Shown here piece by piece: positions 33,433 through 41,161 of a stretch of 64,000 bases of DNA; positions within the stretch are counted from its first letter, which is position 1; every line of letters begins with the position of its first letter. The stretch is from Thalassobellus sp050294475. Lineage in GTDB: Bacteria > Bacteroidota > Bacteroidia > Flavobacteriales > Flavobacteriaceae. Where the stretch lies: assembly GCA_050294475.1 (NCBI GenBank), contig JBNKOE010000011.1:1-64000 (forward strand). The letters run 5' to 3'. The position numbers were made by a program, and so were the translations under genes. Below the pieces are notes generated by a model, which was not told the DNA's origin, made no database searches, and worked only from the letters and a program-made list of their open reading frames with translations.

Positions 33433-35199
33433 ATGAAAGAATTACAACACTTAAATAAATATTTTTTAAAATATAAAGTACATCTTTTAACAGGTATTGC
33501 TATAACTATTGTTGCTAGAATATTTTTGCTTTTTACACCACGTTTAGTTAGAGAGATTTTTGTGGTTGTTGAAAAATACAAAGATGGTAAGATAACTGAG
33601 GGTGCAACCATTGAAAGTGAACTAACCCAAATTATACTTTACATTATTGGTGCAGCTATAATTGGTGGTATTCTTACTTTTTTTATGCGACAAGCCATTA
33701 TTAATGTATCTCGTTATATTGAATACGATTTAAAAAATGAAATTTACGATCAGTATCAAAAGCTTTCTTTAAACTTTTACAAAAAGAATAGAACAGGCGA
33801 TTTAATGAATCGTATAAGTGAAGATGTAGGTCGCGTACGCATGTATGTTGGTCCCGCCATTATGTATAGCATTAATACCATTACGCTTTTTGTAATTGCC
33901 TTAATTTACATGTTTAATACAGCTCCTAAACTAGCATTATACACCATTGTGCCGTTGCCAATTCTTTCTGTTGTAATCTATAAATTAAGTAAAGAAATAC
34001 ACCATAGAAGTACTGTTGTTCAGCAATATTTATCAAAATTATCTACCTACACTCAAGAATCCTTTAGTGGTATTTCAGTTATTAAAGCTTACGGTATTGA
34101 ACCTCTAACATCAACAAACTTTAATGAACTCGCTGCTACTAGCAAAGAAAAACAAATTAGTTTAGCAAAAGTACAAGCTTGGTTTTTTCCTATGATGATA
34201 TTGCTTATTGGAATAAGTAATTTATTAGTTATCTACATTGGTGGCATGCAATACATTAATGGAGAAATTGAAAGTTTGGGTACTATTGCAGAATTTATTA
34301 TTTACGTAAACATGCTTACATGGCCTGTTGCAACAGTAGGTTGGGTAACCTCCATTGTTCAGCAAGCAGAAGCATCTCAAAAGCGAATTAATGAATTTTT
34401 AAAAATAGAACCAGAAATTAAAAATACGGTTGAAACCCATACCGAAATTACTGGTGATATTACTTTTAAAGATGTGTCGTTTACCTATGATGACACAAAT
34501 ATTCAAGCGCTAAAAAATGTTAGTTTTAGTATTAAAGAAGGAGAGACACTCGCTATTATAGGAAAAACAGGATCAGGTAAATCGACTGTTTTAGATTTAA
34601 TAGGAAGACTCTACGATATTGATAACGGTAGTATAATCATCAACAACATAGAGATAAACAAGCATAACTTATTAGATTTAAGAAATGCTATTGGCTATGT
34701 GCCACAAGATGCCTTTTTGTTTTCAGATTCCATAAAAAATAATATCATGTTTGGAAAAGAAGATGCTACTGAAGACGATATTATTGAAGCAGCCAAAAAT
34801 GCACAAGTACATAAAAATATTATTAAATTTAATAACGGATATGACACCGTTTTAGGTGAGCGTGGTATTACACTTTCTGGCGGACAAAAACAACGTGTAT
34901 CTATTGCAAGAGCCATTATAAAATCACCTAAAATATTACTTTTTGATGATTGTTTATCGGCAGTAGATACCGAAACAGAGGAAAAAATACTAAAAAACCT
35001 TAATAAACTCTCAAAAGGTAAAACAACTATTATAGTTAGTCATAGAATTTCATCTGCTAAAAATGCCGACAAAATTGTTGTTCTTGACAACGGAGAAATC
35101 GTACAAAAAGGAACTCACGAATCACTTATAAACGTAGATGGATACTACAAACATCTATATTTAAAACAACTTAGTGAAACGGTTTCAAATCAAATTTAA
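33433..35199 (+). CDS. ABC exporter half-transporter (MsbA/multidrug type)
   Basis: A 588-residue fused permease-ATPase that works as a homodimer or with a partner. Six membrane helices lie in residues 15-320. The nucleotide-binding domain follows (about 340-580), with Walker A GKTGSGKST, signature LSGGQKQR, Walker B ILLFDDCLSAVDTETE and the switch VSHRISSAK. Note Asp in place of the usual catalytic Glu after Walker B (FDDCLS), which could lower ATPase activity at one site. Substrate unknown. Confidence 0.9.
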   Translation: MKELQHLNKYFLKYKVHLLTGIAITIVARIFLLFTPRLVREIFVVVEKYKDGKITEGATIESELTQIILYIIGAAIIGGILTFFMRQAIINVSRYIEYDLKNEIYDQYQKLSLNFYKKNRTGDLMNRISEDVGRVRMYVGPAIMYSINTITLFVIALIYMFNTAPKLALYTIVPLPILSVVIYKLSKEIHHRSTVVQQYLSKLSTYTQESFSGISVIKAYGIEPLTSTNFNELAATSKEKQISLAKVQAWFFPMMILLIGISNLLVIYIGGMQYINGEIESLGTIAEFIIYVNMLTWPVATVGWVTSIVQQAEASQKRINEFLKIEPEIKNTVETHTEITGDITFKDVSFTYDDTNIQALKNVSFSIKEGETLAIIGKTGSGKSTVLDLIGRLYDIDNGSIIINNIEINKHNLLDLRNAIGYVPQDAFLFSDSIKNNIMFGKEDATEDDIIEAAKNAQVHKNIIKFNNGYDTVLGERGITLSGGQKQRVSIARAIIKSPKILLFDDCLSAVDTETEEKILKNLNKLSKGKTTIIVSHRISSAKNADKIVVLDNGEIVQKGTHESLINVDGYYKHLYLKQLSETVSNQI

Positions 35200-35357
35200 A
35201 TAATTAAAAACACCCAATTATTAAGCTTACTATTTTTTTGTTTTAAGCATTAAATAATAAGATTTGTAAAAGAAACTACATAATTTGTTGGTTAGTATCG
35301 GTTTTTTTTAGATTTTTGGTATACAAATGTTAATCGAATAAATTTCAAAACAACACT

Positions 35358-35756
35358 ATGAATAATTATGATATGATGGAGAAAGAAGAAATTTTTTCAA
35401 AAGTATTAAGAGCAGGAAGACGCACTTATTTTTTTGATGTAAGAGCTACAAAAGCAGAAGATTATTATCTAACGATTACTGAAAGTAAAAAATTCACCAA
35501 TGATGATGGTTCTTTTCACTATAAGAAACATAAAATCTACATATACAAAGAAGATTTTGCTGAATTTAAAGATATTTTAGCTGAAATGACCGAATACATT
35601 ATTAATGAAAAAGGCAACGAAGTTATAAGTGAGCGTCACCAAAGAGACTTTAAAAAAGAATATGATGATGCACCAAAAGCTAATAATACTGAAGTAAACA
35701 CTAATGAACTTAAAACACCTGAGAGTTTTACAGATATAGATTTCGATGATATATAA
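35358..35756 (+). CDS. DUF3276 protein, PUR-alpha-like nucleic acid binding
   Basis: A 132-residue protein. Residues about 8-85 (FSKVLRAGRRTYFFDVRATKA, DYYLTITESKKF, KIYIYKEDF) match the DUF3276 family, a Bacteroidota relative of PUR-alpha, which binds single-stranded nucleic acid. The C-terminal part is acidic and probably unstructured. Single gene followed by a terminator. Confidence 0.88.
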   Translation: MNNYDMMEKEEIFSKVLRAGRRTYFFDVRATKAEDYYLTITESKKFTNDDGSFHYKKHKIYIYKEDFAEFKDILAEMTEYIINEKGNEVISERHQRDFKKEYDDAPKANNTEVNTNELKTPESFTDIDFDDI

Positions 35757-35777
35757 ATAACCTCAGTACGTTATATC

Positions 35778-35814
35778 AAAATCCGTTACATCTTAATGTA
35801 TCGGATTTTTTTTT
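35778..35814. terminator. Terminator between DUF3276 and the tRNA-binding protein
   Basis: AAAATCCG/CGGATTTT arms with additional pairing inside (TACAT/ATGTA), followed by a T-run on the forward strand. The two genes converge on it. Confidence 0.75.
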
Positions 35815-35816
35815 GG

Positions 35817-36152
35817 TTAAGAAACAACACTGCCATTTTTAACTTTACTCTCGGGGTTTAATAAAATAACACCCTTACTATCTACAGCTCCTAAAACCAA
35901 ACATTCGCTCATAAACTTAGCTATTTGCTTTTTAGGAAAATTAACAATAGCAACTATTTGCCTTTGAAGCAAACCTTCCTTTTTATAAAGTGTTGTAATT
36001 TGAGCTGATGATTTTTTAATTCCTAATGCTCCAAAATCTATAGTTAATTGATAAGCTGGGTTTCGTGCTTCAGGAAAATCATTAACCTCTATAATAGTTC
36101 CTACACGCAAATCTACTTTAGTAAAATCTTCAAAAGTTATTGTATTGTTCAT
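35817..36152 (-). CDS. CsaA-like tRNA-binding domain protein
   Basis: A 111-residue single OB-fold protein of the CsaA/EMAP type: FEDFTKVDLRVGTIIEVNDF at the start, then PAYQLTIDFG, KKSSAQIT and GRQIVAIVNFPKKQIA-like segments. Relatives bind tRNA or act as secretion chaperones (CsaA). No enzyme domain is attached. Single gene, divergent from the thioredoxin-like gene. Confidence 0.9.
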   Translation of the reverse strand: MNNTITFEDFTKVDLRVGTIIEVNDFPEARNPAYQLTIDFGALGIKKSSAQITTLYKKEGLLQRQIVAIVNFPKKQIAKFMSECLVLGAVDSKGVILLNPESKVKNGSVVS

Positions 36153-36199
36153 TTTTTAAAAATACAAATTATCACGAACTTTGTAAAAAACTTTAATAT

Positions 36200-36754
36200 A
36201 TGGCAAATACGCCTTCTAATATGATTCCGTTAGGAACAAAAGCACCAGATTTCAATTTATTTGATACTGTATCAGATAGTCATTTATCACTTCAACAAAT
36301 AAAGGGAGAAATAGGTACGGTTATTATGTTTATATGTAACCATTGTCCGTTTGTTATTCATATAAATTCAGAAATAGTAAAAATTGCCAATAACTATACA
36401 GAAAAAGGTATTCAATTTATAGCTATTTCTAGTAACGATATTGTAAACTATCCACAAGATAGCCCTGAAAAAATGAAAGTTTTAGCTAAAAATGAAAACT
36501 ATCCTTTTCCGTATTTGTATGATGAATCTCAAGAAGTAGCAAAAGCTTATGATGCTGCTTGCACACCAGATTTATATGTTTTTAATAACCAATTAAAACT
36601 CACATACAGAGGTCAGTTAGACGATTCTAGACCAGGAAATAATCTTCCTGTTACAGGCAAAGATTTAAAACATGCCTTAGATTGTTTGATTGCAAACAAA
36701 GAAAATACAACCATTCAGAAACCTAGTATTGGTTGTAATATTAAATGGAAATAG
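36200..36754 (+). CDS. Thioredoxin-fold protein (AhpC/TSA-like) with CNHC motif
   Basis: A 184-residue cytoplasmic protein with the redoxin start PLGTKAPDFNLFDTVSD and the active site FICNHCPFV (about residues 50-58), a CxxC-like pair, followed by ISSNDIVNYPQDSPEKM and CTPDLYVF with the cis-Pro region. The family (thioredoxin family, AhpC/TSA-type) probably reduces or oxidises thiols; the partner is unknown. Its end lies directly at the convergent GNAT gene. Confidence 0.88.
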   Translation: MANTPSNMIPLGTKAPDFNLFDTVSDSHLSLQQIKGEIGTVIMFICNHCPFVIHINSEIVKIANNYTEKGIQFIAISSNDIVNYPQDSPEKMKVLAKNENYPFPYLYDESQEVAKAYDAACTPDLYVFNNQLKLTYRGQLDDSRPGNNLPVTGKDLKHALDCLIANKENTTIQKPSIGCNIKWK

Positions 36755-37237
36755 TTAAAATTTAAGTTGCCAAAAGCCCACATTTTGCCATTTACCAAAC
36801 TTAAAACCAACTTCTTTTAATTCAGCAACTTGTTTAAAACCAAATTTTTCATGAAGCTTAACACTAGCTTCATTTGGTAAGGTTAACACTCCAATTGCAG
36901 AGTGAAAATTTTGATGTTTCAATCGTGTTATTAATTCGCTATAAATTTTAGTTCCTATTTGTTTGCCATGCGCTGTGTGTTTAATGTAAACAGTAACTTC
37001 TACTGTGCTGTTATAAGCTGGCTTGGGTCTAAATTTACTTCCATAAGCAAAACCTAAAATTGTGTTATTTTCTTCAAAAACGACAAAAGGAAAATCTTTA
37101 TTTATACTATTTATTTTATTTGAAAAAGTTTCGAATGCTAGTGGCTCAATATCAAAAGTAGCCACAGAGTTTAATACATAATAGTTGTAAATATCTAATA
37201 ATTGCTGAGTATCTTGTATTTTAAATGGTCTTATCAA
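36755..37237 (-). CDS. GNAT acetyltransferase, phosphinothricin-acetyltransferase type
   Basis: A 160-residue enzyme that matches the PAT-type GNATs along its length: YNYYVLNSVATFDIEP, VEVTVYIKHTAHGKQIGTKIY (acetyl-CoA loop), LPNEASVKLHEKFGFK and VGFKFGKWQNVGFWQL. Relatives acetylate phosphinothricin or methionine derivatives. The start is TTG (MIRPFKIQDT); no ATG is suitable. Next to a DinB-type thiol transferase gene. Confidence 0.87.
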   Translation of the reverse strand: MIRPFKIQDTQQLLDIYNYYVLNSVATFDIEPLAFETFSNKINSINKDFPFVVFEENNTILGFAYGSKFRPKPAYNSTVEVTVYIKHTAHGKQIGTKIYSELITRLKHQNFHSAIGVLTLPNEASVKLHEKFGFKQVAELKEVGFKFGKWQNVGFWQLKF

Positions 37238-37246
37238 AGCGATATA

Positions 37247-37792
37247 TTAAATCCAATTATTTTGCTTTAGTACATTTTCTATATGTGCATAATGATGATT
37301 GCTATGCCATGCATAATTACCAATATTAAAACTTAATAACACTTCACTATTCGTTTCAGGATGAATAAAACACTTATTTAAATCATCATCACTTAATGTT
37401 TTTAGTAAATACACTAATTTAGTATGAACAGCTTTTAAATGAATTAACGACATCTCTATTGGTGCTTCTTTAGAATCTATTAATTCTGCCCATCGTTCTT
37501 CATAATACGCCTTTATAACAGGCTTATCTTCTGTTAAAGCCCATTTAAATCTGCTATAACTATGATGATGACTGTCAGATAAGTGATGAACAACTTGTCT
37601 TATTGTCCATCCTTGAGGTCTGTAAGGTGTATCCAATTGTTGGTTAGTTAAATCTTTAACTAGGTTTTCTAACTTATTAGGAAAATGTTCTAAAATAGAA
37701 ATCCAACTTATAATATGTTCTTTAGAAATATTTTTAGGACAATTAAATAAACCTATTGGATATTTAAGTTTTTGTAATTCTTGTTCTGTCAT
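37247..37792 (-). CDS. DinB/YfiT-type putative thiol transferase (BstA-like)
   Basis: A 181-residue four-helix DinB-superfamily protein. Metal-ligand histidines are in VVHHLSDSHHHSYSRFKW (about 66-83) and AWHSNHHYAHIENV (about 160-173). It belongs to the YfiT group, which includes bacillithiol S-transferase. Conjugation of a thiol to an electrophile is likely. It has a promoter-like pair lying within the end of the upstream gene; the predicted transcription start is nearly at the ATG. Confidence 0.88.
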   Translation of the reverse strand: MTEQELQKLKYPIGLFNCPKNISKEHIISWISILEHFPNKLENLVKDLTNQQLDTPYRPQGWTIRQVVHHLSDSHHHSYSRFKWALTEDKPVIKAYYEERWAELIDSKEAPIEMSLIHLKAVHTKLVYLLKTLSDDDLNKCFIHPETNSEVLLSFNIGNYAWHSNHHYAHIENVLKQNNWI

Positions 37793-37797
37793 AAAAA

Positions 37798-37829
37798 CAA
37801 AGGTAGAAATTGTTAGGCAACTTCAGAAA
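37798..37829 (-). promoter_or_regulatory. Candidate promoter of the YfiT-type gene, nearly leaderless
   Basis: On the reverse strand TTTC (37826-37829), 20 bases, TACCTTTG (37798-37805). The -7 box is 5 bases from the ATG at 37792, so the transcript would have almost no leader. Confidence 0.45.
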
Positions 37830-38235
37830 CACCTTGTTTAACAAAATTCAAAGCAGCATATAAACTATTGAAACGTTTAATTTTATCTTTAAAAAACAAG
37901 CTTTCAATCATTGAGTTTAAAGTTTTAATTTTATCTGTTGACACCACCATATACGATTTTAAAAAGTAGCTATGTTTAAAAAACTTCAACCAATCGGAAG
38001 CCACTAAAGAATACGAATTAATTCTATTAGAAATATAAACTAAATCTTTACCGTTAGTTCCTAAATAACAAGAGATATCTTCTGCTATTAATTTACCATG
38101 ATTATCCCAATTAAAAATAACACCTCTATTTATTTCTGAAACAATAAAACCATCAAAAATAAATATGTTCCCGAATGGGTAATTAATTTCTTTTAAAACT
38201 TCCGAATATGTAAACGTATTTTTTACACTTATCAT
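37813..38235 (-). CDS. Small cytoplasmic protein, possibly STAS/SEC14-like, function unknown
   Basis: A 140-residue protein without signal or membrane helix. The alternating strands and helices (NIFIFDGFIVSEI, LVYISNRINSYSLVASDW, LKSYMVVSTDKIKTLNSMIESLFF, NSLYAALNFV) resemble the SpoIIAA/STAS-like proteins found in Flavobacteriia, but no specific motif was seen. Its last codons contain GTTGCCTAAC, a core shared with the island borders at 28 and 30 kb. Single gene. Confidence 0.6.
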   Translation of the reverse strand: MISVKNTFTYSEVLKEINYPFGNIFIFDGFIVSEINRGVIFNWDNHGKLIAEDISCYLGTNGKDLVYISNRINSYSLVASDWLKFFKHSYFLKSYMVVSTDKIKTLNSMIESLFFKDKIKRFNSLYAALNFVKQGVSEVA

Positions 38236-38309
38236 ACTTTAAAAATATTTTATTAAAAACTATCTAAAAAATATAATCGACCAAAAAAGCATTCCTTAGT
38301 TTATAGAAC

Positions 38310-38352
38310 AAAAAAGCACCCAATAATTTGAGTGCTTTTAAAAAATATTTTT
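38310..38352 (-). terminator. Terminator after the cyclophilin-FKBP gene
   Basis: AAAAGCAC and GTGCTTTT arms (plus CAA/TTG inside) give a stem with a T-run on the reverse strand, just after the stop at 38361. Confidence 0.7.
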
Positions 38353-38360
38353 TTTGAATG

Positions 38361-39293
38361 TTATTTTACATCCATTAACTCTACATCAAAAATTAAAGTA
38401 GCATCTGGTGGAATTACACCGCCAGCACCTGCACTTCCGTATGCTAAATGACTTGGAATAACAAAACGAGCTTTATCGCCTACTTTAAGTAAACCAATAC
38501 CTTCATCCCAACCTGGAATTACTTGTCCAACACCTAATTGAAAATCGATAGGTTGATTACGTTTGTATGAAGAATCAAAAACAGTTCCGTCGGAAAGTTG
38601 ACCTTTATAGTGCACAGATACTTTTTTACCTTTCTCTGCTTTAGCTCCTGTCCCTTCTTGAATAATTTGATAACGTAAACCACTTTCTGTTTTACTAAAA
38701 CCAGCAGCAATTTTTTCTAATTGTGCTTCAGCAGCTGCTTTAGCTTCTGCCAATTTTGCTTCTCTAGATCCCTCAAAAGTTCTAAAAGCTTCAACAGCAT
38801 TATACGCTTCAGCATCGGCTCCTACTCTAATAATTTCTAAAGTCTCAATAACATCGCCTTGAGCAATTGCATCAACTACGTCTTGACCAGATTGTACTTT
38901 ACCAAAAACAGTGTGCTTATTATCTAACCAAGCTGTTTCAATATGTGTTATAAAAAACTGACTTCCATTGGTTCCTGGTCCTGCATTAGCCATAGAAAGC
39001 ACTCCTGGTCCGTCGTGTTTTAAATCCGGATGAAACTCATCATCAAACTTATAACCTGGATTTCCTGTTCCTGTTCCTTGAGGGCAACCTCCTTGAATCA
39101 TAAAATCTGGAATAACTCTATGAAATTTTAAACCATCATAATAAGGTGTTCCTTGTGGTTTTACTTTGTTTTCTAGATTTCCTTCAGCTAAAGCAACAAA
39201 GTTACCTACTGTTCCTGGAGTTTTTTTGTATTCTAAAGCAACAAGAATTTCTCCTTTAGTTGTATTAAATTTTGCGTATAAACCGTCTTGCAT
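38361..39293 (-). CDS. Cyclophilin-FKBP fusion peptidyl-prolyl isomerase
   Basis: A 310-residue protein with two different isomerase folds. Residues 1-155 form a cyclophilin (FHRVIPDFMIQGGCPQGTGTG, SMANAGPGTNGSQFFI, LDNKHTVFGKV). A helical linker follows (about 165-195, rich in Ala, Glu and Lys). Residues 205-310 form an FKBP domain (VSVHYKGQLSDGTVFDSSY, VIPGWDEGIGLLKVGDKA, IPPDATLIFDVEL). There is no signal peptide, so it acts in the cytoplasm, probably as a folding helper. Fusions of this kind occur in the phylum. Confidence 0.95.
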   Translation of the reverse strand: MQDGLYAKFNTTKGEILVALEYKKTPGTVGNFVALAEGNLENKVKPQGTPYYDGLKFHRVIPDFMIQGGCPQGTGTGNPGYKFDDEFHPDLKHDGPGVLSMANAGPGTNGSQFFITHIETAWLDNKHTVFGKVQSGQDVVDAIAQGDVIETLEIIRVGADAEAYNAVEAFRTFEGSREAKLAEAKAAAEAQLEKIAAGFSKTESGLRYQIIQEGTGAKAEKGKKVSVHYKGQLSDGTVFDSSYKRNQPIDFQLGVGQVIPGWDEGIGLLKVGDKARFVIPSHLAYGSAGAGGVIPPDATLIFDVELMDVK

Positions 39294-39381
39294 TGTTCTA
39301 ATTTTTAAGAAAGTGCAAAGATAGAAAAGTAAGTTAAAAGTTATGAGTTTAGGCTTATAAGTTTTTTTAAACTGGTTTTAT

Positions 39382-39396
39382 CGCTTTCGCGGAAAG
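39382..39396. repeat. Short GC-rich inverted repeat
   Basis: CTTTC GCG GAAAG within an AT-rich spacer (arms 39384-39388 and 39392-39396). It resembles the CGCTTTCGCGAAAGCG-type repeats I know from Flavobacteriaceae intergenic regions; one copy only was seen here. Confidence 0.35.
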
Positions 39397-39443
39397 AAAA
39401 ACAAGCTAACGATTAAATACTAAAATTTGTTTTGATAATTTTA

Positions 39444-39540
39444 GTTAAGGCAACATAGAATACTACTTGAATTTATCATAAAAATCATCTAACCTCGTTT
39501 GCCTTTAAATATTAAAACGATTCATATTCACAAGTTGACT
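39444..39540. repeat. Left border of the QorB island, related to the Septu left border
   Basis: GTTAAGGCAACAT (39444-39456), then CCTCGTTT (39493-39500), AAATATTAAAACGATT (39507-39522), CATAT (39523-39527) and CAAGTTG (39531-39537). The last four occur in the same order in 28019-28069, with small insertions, and the first matches GTTAGGCAACAT of that border with one extra base. The stem is degenerate here. ATCTAAC (39487-39493) fits the inverse integron core. Confidence 0.45.
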
Positions 39541-39549
39541 GAAGGCTAA

Positions 39550-39915
39550 CTAGAGCATCTTATTTCTTGATTTTCTCATATCTACCATATTCTCATTCGC
39601 CCATTGTACTAAGTTCTGAATTAAAGGCAAAAGACTTTGACCTCTTTCAGTAAGATTATACTCTACTTTAGGTGGTATTTGAGGATAGATTTTTCGATTG
39701 ACCAAATCATCAGCCTCTAATTTTTTTAAAGTTACGGTAAGCATTTTTTGAGAAATAGTTCCAATAGTTTTATGTATTTCATTAAATCGCAAAGTATTTG
39801 TATCTCCTAAAATTAATATTACCAATGTAGACCATTTATCTCCAAATCTGTCCAAAACATTTCTAACTGGACAATTTTCAGAATCTAAATATTTTTCCAA
39901 ATTATTTTCACTCAT
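39550..39915 (-). CDS. HxlR-family transcriptional regulator (QorR-like)
   Basis: A 121-residue winged-helix regulator. CPVRNVLDRFGDKWSTLVILIL (about 15-36) with its Cys15 and the later LRFNEIHKTIGTISQKMLTVTLKKLE are the HxlR signature. In relatives such as QorR and YodB this N-terminal Cys senses quinones or oxidants. The gene is divergent from a QorB-like oxidoreductase, the arrangement of qorR-qorB, and palindromes lie between them, so it probably represses both genes until oxidised. Confidence 0.88.
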   Translation of the reverse strand: MSENNLEKYLDSENCPVRNVLDRFGDKWSTLVILILGDTNTLRFNEIHKTIGTISQKMLTVTLKKLEADDLVNRKIYPQIPPKVEYNLTERGQSLLPLIQNLVQWANENMVDMRKSRNKML

Positions 39916-39948
39916 AACTTATTCATTTTCAACAATAATTACTAAAAG

Positions 39949-39997
39949 GTAAGTGACTTACACTTTCTTCAGCTCTTGCAAGGTATATAATTACCTT
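39949..39997. promoter_or_regulatory. Operator candidates between the HxlR and QorB-like genes
   Basis: GTAAGTGACTTAC (39949-39961) is a perfect 13-bp palindrome. AAGGTA-6-TACCTT (39980-39997) is a second perfect inverted repeat. Related half-sites (TACCTTT, GTTACC, AGTAAGTT) continue to about 40024. These are likely sites for the HxlR regulator. Confidence 0.55.
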
Positions 39998-40063
39998 TTA
40001 CCTTTGAGTTACCAAAAGTAAGTTAAAAACTAATAGAAACATAATTTTAAAAGAATAAAGAAG

Positions 40064-40951
40064 ATGAAAAAAACATTAATAACAGGTGCAACAGGTGGAT
40101 TAGGAAGTACCGTTATCAAATTCCTAAAAGAAAAAACAGATATTGAAAATATTGCTGTTTTGGTAAGAGATAAAAATAGCAAATTGGCAAAACAATATGC
40201 CAATGATGGAATTGATGTAAGAATTGGCGATTATGATGATTTAGCAAGTTTAAAGGAAGCTTTTATTGGAATAAAAACATTGTACTTTATATCTGGGAGT
40301 GATATAAATAATCGCTTACAACAACACAAAAATGTAATAGAAGCTGCAAAAAAAACGGGAATTAATCACATCTTGTATACTAGTGCAGTAAGAAAAAATG
40401 AAAGTGATTCTGCTCCTTTGGCTTCTGTTATAGGTTCCCATAAACAGACTGAAGATTGGATTAAAGCATCAGGCATTACCTATACAATTTTAAGGCATAA
40501 CTTATATGCTGAAGTAATTAATATGTTCATTGGCGATAAAAACCAACTTTTACAAACCAAAGCAATCTATTTGCCTACCGCAGCTGGATTGACTGCTTTT
40601 GTTCCAAGAAAAGATTTTGCAGAAGCCGAAGCCAATATTCTTTCAAACCCTGCCAATTATGAGAACAAAACATTAGAGTTTAATGGAAGTGAAAAAATTA
40701 ACTTTTCGGAAATAGCAAAAATGATTTCTGAGATAATGAAAGAGCAAATAGGATATATTTCTCCAGAAGTCACCGAGTTTGAAAATAAAATGAATGAAAT
40801 TGGCCTACCAAAACCTATTATTGAATTACTCAGCACATTCAGCTTAGGTATTGCTGATGGAGAATTTGACCAACAATCAAATGATTTAGAAACTGTTTTA
40901 GGCAGAAAAACACTTTCAATATCTGAATATTTAAAATCAATTTATAAATAA
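40064..40951 (+). CDS. NmrA-type NAD(P)-binding oxidoreductase, QorB-like
   Basis: A 295-residue Rossmann protein with the nucleotide loop TGATGGLGSTV (about 7-17) and an NmrA-like body: VRIGDYDDLASLKEAF, LYFISGS, NHILYTSAVR, YTILRHNLYAEV. QorB-type NAD(P)H:quinone oxidoreductases and atypical redox sensors share this pattern. Divergent HxlR regulator and operators suggest induction by quinones or disulfide stress. It is on the second accessory island and is followed by a hairpin element. Confidence 0.82.
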   Translation: MKKTLITGATGGLGSTVIKFLKEKTDIENIAVLVRDKNSKLAKQYANDGIDVRIGDYDDLASLKEAFIGIKTLYFISGSDINNRLQQHKNVIEAAKKTGINHILYTSAVRKNESDSAPLASVIGSHKQTEDWIKASGITYTILRHNLYAEVINMFIGDKNQLLQTKAIYLPTAAGLTAFVPRKDFAEAEANILSNPANYENKTLEFNGSEKINFSEIAKMISEIMKEQIGYISPEVTEFENKMNEIGLPKPIIELLSTFSLGIADGEFDQQSNDLETVLGRKTLSISEYLKSIYK

Positions 40952-40980
40952 GTTACATACAACTCAACAGCGAAAAAGCT

Positions 40981-41115
40981 AGTAGGCAACAATTTATAAA
41001 AGCAATAGCGGTTTAGGTGTATACTCAAACCGTTTTTTGCTTTTAATTAGGTATATTACTATCCGAAAAATAAGTGCTTTTAGCCCACTACTACTCTTAT
41101 ACTAACCATTACCTG
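40981..41115. repeat. Hairpin element at the right of the QorB gene
   Basis: It starts AGTAGGCAACAATTTATA and contains an imperfect stem (40998-41014 with 41027-41044) around the loop AGGTGTATACTC. It ends in CTTATACTAACCATTACC. The start AACAATnTATA and the end TATACTAACC match the element at 30133-30272, with a different inner sequence. Confidence 0.5.
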
Positions 41116-41161
41116 ATATTTGAGAAATAAGAAACCGAAATTTATAAATTGCAAACTTGAT

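Noticed and set aside
33433..35199. Calling the ABC exporter a lipid A flippase MsbA
   Set aside because: The fold and motifs fit many half-transporters; no lipid A-specific feature or neighbour supports the narrower name.
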